From the NCBI GenBank assembly GCA_013397865.1, contig VZTI01002369.1, positions 1-64,000 of the forward strand: a stretch of 64,000 nt of DNA, written 5' to 3'. The stretch comes from Struthidea cinerea (taxonomy: Eukaryota > Chordata > Aves > Passeriformes > Corcoracidae). A program made the translations under genes and the position numbers. The notes beneath the pieces are model-generated. The model saw only the letters and a list, made by a program, of their open reading frames with translations, was not told the origin of the DNA and searched no databases. The first letter of the stretch is position 1; every line of letters starts with the position of its first letter. Positions 26,401 through 35,400 of this stretch are shown here, in pieces.

Positions 26401-29400
26401 AAAAAAAATTACAGAATAAAATTTAATGGAAACGTGATCAGTTGAGTTTCCAGTACAGTGGGAAATGCCAACACCAAATTCAGCTCTGTCACTGGCATTC
26501 GCCCCCACTCCTTCCAGTCACACATACTTCCATCTCACAGATGCAGCAGCAAAAAGGAGAAGAGCTGTGCAGCTGTGTGAAAAACTCCCCTGTTAAAAGA
26601 CCAGGACAACACACAAGACTAACATGGAAGGTTATTGTCCTGCTGAACTTCCCTATAAGTACTCACATGTTTACAAATCACTTTAAGCTCAGATGGTAGG
26701 GTACTGATCAACCTGAACTCCTCTCAGAAACCAGTACAGACTGAAAAGAGAAAAGCCGTATGTGGTAGTTGGCTTTGGACATTAATGCTTTAAACAGATG
26801 CTAAACCCTACTATATGTGATCAAGGCAGAGGTGTTCAATTATAATGTTTAAATAATTATAAAGTTTAAAATACCCACCCAGAGTCACAAGCAGCTCTAG
26901 AGGGCTAACTCTACCTGGTTACCGTCTCCTCTAAACAGATATGAGAACTAGAAACACTTTTACAACATCTGGAATTTTCCATGGTTGTCCTGAAGACTTT
27001 CCCACTTCTCCCTCAGTGGGCTCTTTTAAAATCCATTTGCCAATTGACTGCTTCTCCCAGCTCAGAGATGTCTCACTTCAGAGAAGAAATTACTCACTTA
27101 TGAATACTCTACATAAACCACTGATGAGTACTGTAACTGTCAAGCTGAATCCATATTATTTCCCACTCAGTGGAAAGCTGGTGTGAGGTGAGCCCTCTCA
27201 CAGGCTGAGCTCACAGTATAAAAGCAGCAGGAATCCCACTATAAAGGCTGGATGGAAACAGTAGCCAGAGCTGTAGTCACAGCTGGAAGAGTTCCATACT
27301 CAGATTAGCACTGACTTGAGATTTGAGATTTATAAAAGGCACCAATGAATCAGCTCCTGCAATACCAAGGGCTGATGTAATTGACTGAAATATAAGAAGC
27401 AGGGGGGGAGCGATCTGGGCAAGAAAAGAGAAAGGAAAACAAACATTTGCTTTTTATTTCACTGAACATTTTGATTTCACACTGACCTGTGCACAGTGAG
27501 TTTCCATCATGTTGAAGTCCCTTGCCCACATTAAACCCCTTTACTGATGCTTTAAAAATTACACAGCAGAGGTATATGCTCTTAAGGGCTGCCAGAGAGA
27601 TTCACTTCTGATCTCACAGCCTTTTTGAGCCAACATCTCAAATGCCCAAGTGGAAGGCACCGCTTTGCTCCTCCAGGGCTCTCCTCACGTAAAGCAGGGA
27701 AAGCCAGTCAGTGCTCCAAGAAGATCCAAATCCATAGCACGGGGAAAAAGAGGTGCATGGGGTGGGGAAATCAGTGCTCAGTTCTCATTTGGTCTGGAGC
27801 CAGGTTGGGAGTTGGTGATGCACCTTAGCTGGTATCCAGGGAGTACTCCCTTGCTCATCTGCTCGGGATACGAGCACCAGCAGAACAAAGGGGAAGACTC
27901 AAGCTCCAACCTAAAACCCCAACATCTTTCAACTTATGTACAAGAAGCAAATACCTGCAACTGGCTTCAAATTTGACTCTAGAAAGCTTGACTGAAATTT
28001 AGTGAAGAAAACCTCTTCTACCTTTGGAGCACAGGTCTGCAAGTGAAGACACACAGTAATGTCCAGTGTACACAGACAGGTTCCCTGATATGAAGAAATT
28101 TTAATCCCTAATAGATGCAAAAAGATCTTAACAATTTAACAATAAAGTAACCTCAAAATAAGTGAAATTACTTAATAACAACATATATCCATGTTCACTT
28201 CCCTTTTCAATCATCCATACTGCAGACTATTTGTTTCTAACCAGTGTATCCTAAGAATTTCTCTCCTAGTTCTACAACATCCAAGTAATGACTGTACTTC
28301 CTCAAGCGACTTGGATAATTTCCCTAAAGTGTCATTAACTGCTTATTAATACATATATTCATGTTCTTATGACATTTATTTGGTGCATTATAAAAACCTT
28401 CTTGTGCTTTGAAAGGGATTTTCCTAAGAGCGGCAAAATTAAAGTTAACCATCTTCCAAAAAAACCAGTAATATCTGAGAAAAATCTGTTCCCTACACAT
28501 CAGCAAAAACCCCAAAGAAAATGAAGACAACATCATAACTAATTCCCTTGATATTCAGAATTTGCACTTACTGTCTGGGCAACACGAACACAGCATTTCT
28601 TTTTTCCTCTCCTGCACATCTCACACTACCTTACCATAAAACTAACCACTGCTTCAGCACCATGCAGCTCTCCTGACCACATCAAACAAATTCAGGTATT
28701 AAAAACCTGCAGTCATTTCCAGCAGAAACACACAGGGGAGCAAATCTTACCAAGAGAGACAATCCTTGAGGGCATTAAAATATGGGTATCTGGATATAAC
28801 ACAAACAGCAAAGGGTACAAAACAGACAGGCACCTTCCCAGTCTGCGCAGATTCCCAATGGCCCTGCCCATTCGAGGAGGTGGAACCATCCTGCAAGAAA
28901 ACTGCACATTAATGGCTTTATGTTAATCACGAATTTATGGCTGATATTTTCTTGAGAACCTTAGAGATGTGACACCCAATTCCCTCTAAATTTCAAAGGG
29001 ATTTGGATGTCTATCTCCCTTTAGGTCTTCAGAAAAATGTCAGCCTACAAGACTTAAACAATATGTATTAGAAAGAATTTCAGCACAAAATGTATTTAGA
29101 AAGAACATCTTTCATTGTTTGGAAAGAACAATCTTTACCAAAAAAACATCCAAGGGATAAAGTCTGCTCCTAAATATCCAAATCTCCTAAATGAAATCCC
29201 TAACATTTTTTCCTAATGCAATGTGTTCCGAAGTACTTAATTCAAAATGGCAATATAAAAGTATGATTTGTCCTGTACTCCTTCTAACATAAAAACACAC
29301 CTGTTAACTAATTTCATAAATTAAATCTCACATTATTTTCAAAGTGCTTTGTTTCTATACATTTTAATATGTTTTAATAGACGAATAAGTTAAGTAACGT

Positions 29401-32400
29401 ACTTGCATAGACTGGTAGTACTGTGCAACAACACCGTATGTTCTGTTACCACAGACGTCAGTGAAGACCAGGAAATGGATGTGGTCTTCTTTTGATTCAG
29501 AACTTATATAAAGTCCTCCTGAAATGAAGGCAGCAACAATATTTTTAATTACATATTTAACTACAGCTGTGTGAAAGGCAATTCATGACAAACATTGCAC
29601 ATTGCCACTTCATTTCAAGAGAAATATTTAATTTTAAGGGATTAAAATGTAATATACAGTCTACTTGAACTAAAGGTTGTTACAGAGGCTGTAAGCTGCA
29701 CATTACTGAAGAAGCAAAAATGGAATTATCCTGCATTTTCCGTGACAAAATAAAATAAATGGGTTTAATTCACTTTTTCCCCCCCCAAGATATTAAAAAG
29801 GTCTGCAATAATGACACACATATTAAAATTTCTCCCATGAAACCTGGAAGAAATATTCACTACTTCAGATATATCAAATACCAAATGAAAAGCGAGAGAG
29901 TACTCAGCCATTTTGGGGGGAAAAATAATTTTTCAAGTGTGTGTCTGTGTGCACTTCAGTCAAACCAAGGTTTACCAACAGGGGCTAAAAAATAAGGGCT
30001 GTAGTATAGGTAAACAAACATATACATTAAAACAGTTCTCAGCAAGAAGTGTGAACTCTCATGTACCTGGGAAGCAGAGCTGTGGCAAAGCAATAAGATC
30101 AATGTCCTTTGGAACTGTCACATCTTCTGTGTCAGGTGCTTTCTGCTCCCCATTGAAGCTCTTGACATTTTCAATCTTGGGTCTCTCTTTTTTCTTTCGG
30201 AAGGACCGGCGTTTGCTTTTATTCAAGTTATTACCAGCATTAATCACTTGAACATCATCTCTGCTGATAAATGGAGGCACAAATACAGAAAGAACTTCTG
30301 GATCAAGGGGTGGAAGACTTTTGAGTCTTCTTTGAGTGCCCTATAGACAAACAACAACAAACAAAACAAACACTAAGTTGACACTCATCCTGATACGTGT
30401 TTTTTTAAATAATTTTTAACTCTGTTTTTTCTCTACCCCTAAAATTGTGGATTTAGAATACATATTTTCTTCTTCCTAAATAATTAATTTCTCCTTTTAA
30501 TTTTTTGTTTTATGCATGTTAATGCAAGGAGAATGGGCATTTTTAGCAGGCAAGGAATCCTTCATCATTCAAAATGCACTGTATCAATATTACGCCTTTG
30601 CCAAAAAATACTAGCAAGTATCAAATACCGTATTTCCTCCTTTTCAATGTTAAGATATACTTTAGCTATACTTAAAATAAACACTGGGAATAGGAGAAAG
30701 CAGGCAACAAATAAATGAAAAGAAAGAAGAACAGCTGAGCCTCTTAGATAAGTCTTTATTCAACTTCAGGAAGAGCTTCCTTTTAACTCACAATAACTTG
30801 TACCAAGAAAAACCCCAAACAACAAACATAGACTTTCACAAGACATCGCTCAACTTTATAAGGCAATTAATAAAGCACAATTAAAAACTACAACCATTGT
30901 TACAATAAACACAACTTTAAGACACTGTAAAATACGAAGCCATGAGAATTCCTCCATATACTGATGACTAAGTGGAACAGGCATCCCAAGAGCACATATG
31001 AAATTACAACATTTTTCGCAGGCAGCTTTGCAAAGTACAACTGGCCTGAAAGCCCTTACTGCCCTGCAATGAAAACCTGTGGAGGAAGTGATCAGAGAGA
31101 TTTCCTTTAACTTGGGAGCGCTTTTTGTATTCTTGACCATATAGTCGAGCCAAGTAGCTGCATTTCCAATTACTTCATTGCAATTTTAATTCTTCCTGCA
31201 AGGTTAAAAAAAACAAATAAAAGCTTTGTTTAACCAACGGATATTTGGAAACAGGAAAGGCGAGCCCCACTGTGGTAAAAAGTTGTTTCGTTTTCAACTT
31301 TTTGCAAACAGCTTCAAAGTCAGATGAGGTGAAGCATACATGCTGCTTTTATTACCAGACATGATGCAAGATGTTCCTTGAGAACCAGTGCTGGCCTCAC
31401 CCATCATTTCCCTATTTTTTTTCAAACAGCTACAACACAGGAAGCTCTGAAGCCAATCTTCCACTGTCCAAATTTTGAGACAGAAGTCTCAGCACTTACG
31501 TCCCAGAAGGTAAGTCCACAAATAGTTTTTTTTTTCCACATTTGAGCATCATAGGAAGAATGGGAGGGAATGCATCATGGTATACTAATTGTGGTATCTT
31601 AAATTCCATAAACTGCACCCTATTTATAATAGGGTACTCTAAAGAAACTATTTCGCTCAAAATAAGAAATGAAAAAACACACTTTTAATGAGCAAAGAGC
31701 CTGAACTAGAAATAAATTGGAGTGGAAAAGTTCAGGTAAGTATCCACTGGGATAGTCAAAAGATAGCAATGACTTTAAAAAGCACATCACAGATTGGGGT
31801 ACTGAGTGCCACATCCTCCCAGGCTAAGAACTTTCAAGTGTCATTTCCTTAGTTGGCAGCTGACAAAGGCAGTGAAGAAAGTGGAAACACAGATAAATTC
31901 ACTATGATCACCCTCAAACTAACATGCAGCTAAACATTTCAGGAGGAAATTAAGAATTAAGGCTCAGCCCTGAGGCTGTTATGCAAGAAAAACACAGATG
32001 TAGTCCAACAGTAGCAATCTCAACTTGGCAGATTTGCCCCACTGAGGTTTTCATACAGAGTTGCTTTGACAGGGCAATCCCTGACTTACACTAAGGCATC
32101 TCTGTGCTCTGAAGTGCTGGATGGCAGCCAGTGATTTAATGGCCTCACAGCCTAACAGCTCCTGAAATGGCAGATCCTTGATGTCTTGAACTACAAGAGA
32201 GGCATTAAACACCATTTTTTCCCCACAGAACAGCACTGTCAGCACTGTCGCTGACCCAGTGACTCAGTCCCCAGCATTCAAGTCAGCTCATATTAATGTC
32301 TTGGCCAAAGTCACATCTTCTTACTCCTTGAGTTCAGGGGTAGTGAATAGGCAGCAACAGAACAATATTCACTTGTTTCTGCTATTCTTTGAACATTTTA

Positions 32401-35400
32401 TCTTTTCTGCTGCTACTGTTACTTCTGCACTTTGAAATACTTCTCTTTTGTAGCTTCTTACTACCAAATGTCCTTGCATCACACATAGCTTGTCACAAAC
32501 AGAAGTGGGGGATTTTATTCCATCCCCATTTGCTGACGGTGTCCCTGTAACAGTGGTTCTGTAAAGAACACTGATACAAGACAGACTTTTACAATGACTG
32601 CATTATTCAGACACAAAGAGCAATGTGTTGAAACCACAAATCAGAGCATGACCTCAGCTGTCTGCTGTTTCCTTGACCTCATTCTCCTCCTCCCATCACT
32701 GAAGAAGTTAATTTCACTTTGAATATCATGAAAGAACTGGCTTCTTTAACAAAATAATCAGGCAGGGAAAGTATGAAGCCTCAGAAAAATTAGATTGGGC
32801 AGGACAATTAGGTTGTAGTGATAGGGCAAGAGGGAATGGTTTTAAACCAACAGAGGGCAGGTTTAGACAAGATATTAGGAAGAAATTCTTTATTGTGAGG
32901 GTGGTGAGGCACTGGAACAGGTTGCCCAGAGAAGCTGTGGATGCTCCATCTCTGGAAATGTCCAGAGTCAGGCTGGATGGAGCTCTGAGCAACCTGATAC
33001 ACTGGAAGGTGTCCCTGCCCCATAGCGAGGGTATTGGAACTGTGTGATCTTTAAGGTCCCTTCCAACCTAAACAACTGTAGGATGATCTCTGCAGATTCT
33101 TGTACAACTCTCTGCTCAAAGCAGTGATAAGGTTGATGTTAGGTCTGGTTGCACTGGGTTTCATCCAGTCAAGTTTCAGAAGTCCCTTAGGAAGGAGATT
33201 CTTCCGCCCTTATGGCCCAGCCCTCAGATAGCTCAGCTTCTTCTGGACTCACTCTTGTATGCCAGCAGTTCTCCAGTATAAAGGTACCCAAATGTGGGAC
33301 AGTATTCCAGATGGGAACTCAAGGGTGTTGAGTAATAACAACAATAGTAGTAATCCCCTCCCTTCGCCTGTGAGCCACAGTCCTGATGATGTAGGCCATT
33401 ACACAGTTACTTTTCAATCATGCAATGGCTTGGGTTGGGAGGGACCTTAAATTATCATCTCATTTGAATCCTCCTGCCATGGGCAGGGGCATCTTCCACT
33501 AGACCAAGCTGCCCAAAGCCCCACCCAATTTGACCCTGAACACTTCCAGGGATGGTGCACTACAACTTCCGTGAGCAACCTGTGCCAGTGCCTCACCACA
33601 CTCACAGTAAAATTCTCCCTAATATCTAATCTAACCCTGCCCTCTGCCAGTTGAAGCCATTCCCCCTGGTTCTATCACTCCATGCCCTTGTCAGAAGTCC
33701 CCCTCCAGCTCTCTTGGAGCCCCGCCAGGTACTGAAAGGCCACAATAAGGTGACCCCAGAGCTTTCTCTTCTCCAAGCTGAACAGCCTCAACTCTCTCAG
33801 CCTTTCCTCCCATGAGAGGTGCTTGTCTAATAATCTTTGTGGCCCTTCTCTGGACCCAATCCCAAGAGGTCCATGTCTTTCTTGTGCTTAGGACCCCAGA
33901 GCTGGATGCAGCACTCCAGGTACAGCAGAGGGGCCAAATCCCCTCCCTCAGCTGCTGCCCACACTGCTTTGGAGGCAGCCCAGGACATGGCTGGCTTTCT
34001 GGGCTGCAAGTGCACGTGGCCGGGGCATGTCCAACCTCTCATCCACCAGCACCCCCAAGTCCTTCTTGGCAGGGCTGCTCTTAATCCCCTCATCACCCAA
34101 CCTGTACCAAGAGTAGGCATTGCCCTGACTCAGGTGTAGCACCTTGCACTTGGCTTTGTTGATCGTCCCAAGGTTCCCATGGATTCACTTCTAGAGCTTG
34201 TCCAGGTGCTTTTCACTGTAACATGCACACACTGCTGACTGATGCTCAATCGGATCACACCTCATTTCTTTGAGCCAGGGAGGCATTACAGAAGCAGGAA
34301 AATTTGTTTTGGTGGTTATGTCTGCATCAGCAGGGCCAGAAAGCACGAGACAAGCTCTGTACCACTGACTGTGGTGGGTAGATACAGAACCCAATGATGG
34401 AACCTGTAGGAAGATCTGAGACATCTCAGGGACAGCTTGCACACACTTGACAAATCAAAACCCAGCTTCATAGCTGTAGATAACGTCGGGAAAAGAAGCA
34501 TCACTACTGTACATTTCATTCTTACAAAATACACACTTCCAGTGCTAAAAAAGAAATCTCTAGCTGAAAATAGCAGCCTTTGGTCTTTTCAAATTGAAAT
34601 CTCAGAGAGACAATTTTCTTGGCAATACGGATAAGCAATGGATGATAGCCCAGAAACTCCTGTTTCATGAGTTTCAGTGGGAAATGATCTTTTTTACTGG
34701 AGTCCCCATAAACAACAGGTCAGTCATACAAAAATTTTCTTACTTTGGGGGTGGGTTATATCATAGTCCCATTGACTTCATTTGCTTTGTCAGTCCATGT
34801 TTCGGTACAGTTAAGAATGCACCAACGCACTGTAAAGCCCAAGATTTGAAGCACTATCAGGATTTTTACCCACTGTTTAATCTGTAAATATCATCAGAGA
34901 TCCACTACTTTCCATTGGAATGTTATCTTCCGTCAATAAATTCTTTTCTGTCTACAGTCACTAAAATTAGCCATAAAAGATATTCCATTCTCCTCATGTA
35001 GATAGTGCTGCAGAAGGAAAAGGAAATGGAGTAAATCTGTAAGCTTGCCCTAAGACAGTGACTGAAATCCCTGCGGTGCAACAGCTTGCAGGGACTTTAC
35101 TGAAGTTCATATTCCCAAAAGAAGGGACTATTTTATTTTCTGATACCTTTTTGTATCTTGAGCAAAGAAACAATTCAGAACCTGCAGTGTGATCAGAATA
35201 TCAGAATGGCTTCTGCTTTCTGTAGCCAATTTCTTATTTGTTGTTCCACAGGGTTTTTTTTAGAAAGCAGTGAGATCAAACTAAGCAAACTGGAATGAAT
35301 AAGAAATTCCCCTTTCTTTGGGTTCACTTCTCATGCTTCTGATAAAACAGTACACACTGATTTCAAAAGTCTGGTGCTGACATTTAGGAACTATTTTCCC

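Noticed and set aside
30856..31140. 94-codon minus-strand frame with a hydrophobic C-terminus as an alternative DENND3 first exon
   Set aside because: Has its own stop, no similarity to DENND3 N-termini and no CpG-rich promoter. The hydrophobic end alone is weak evidence.
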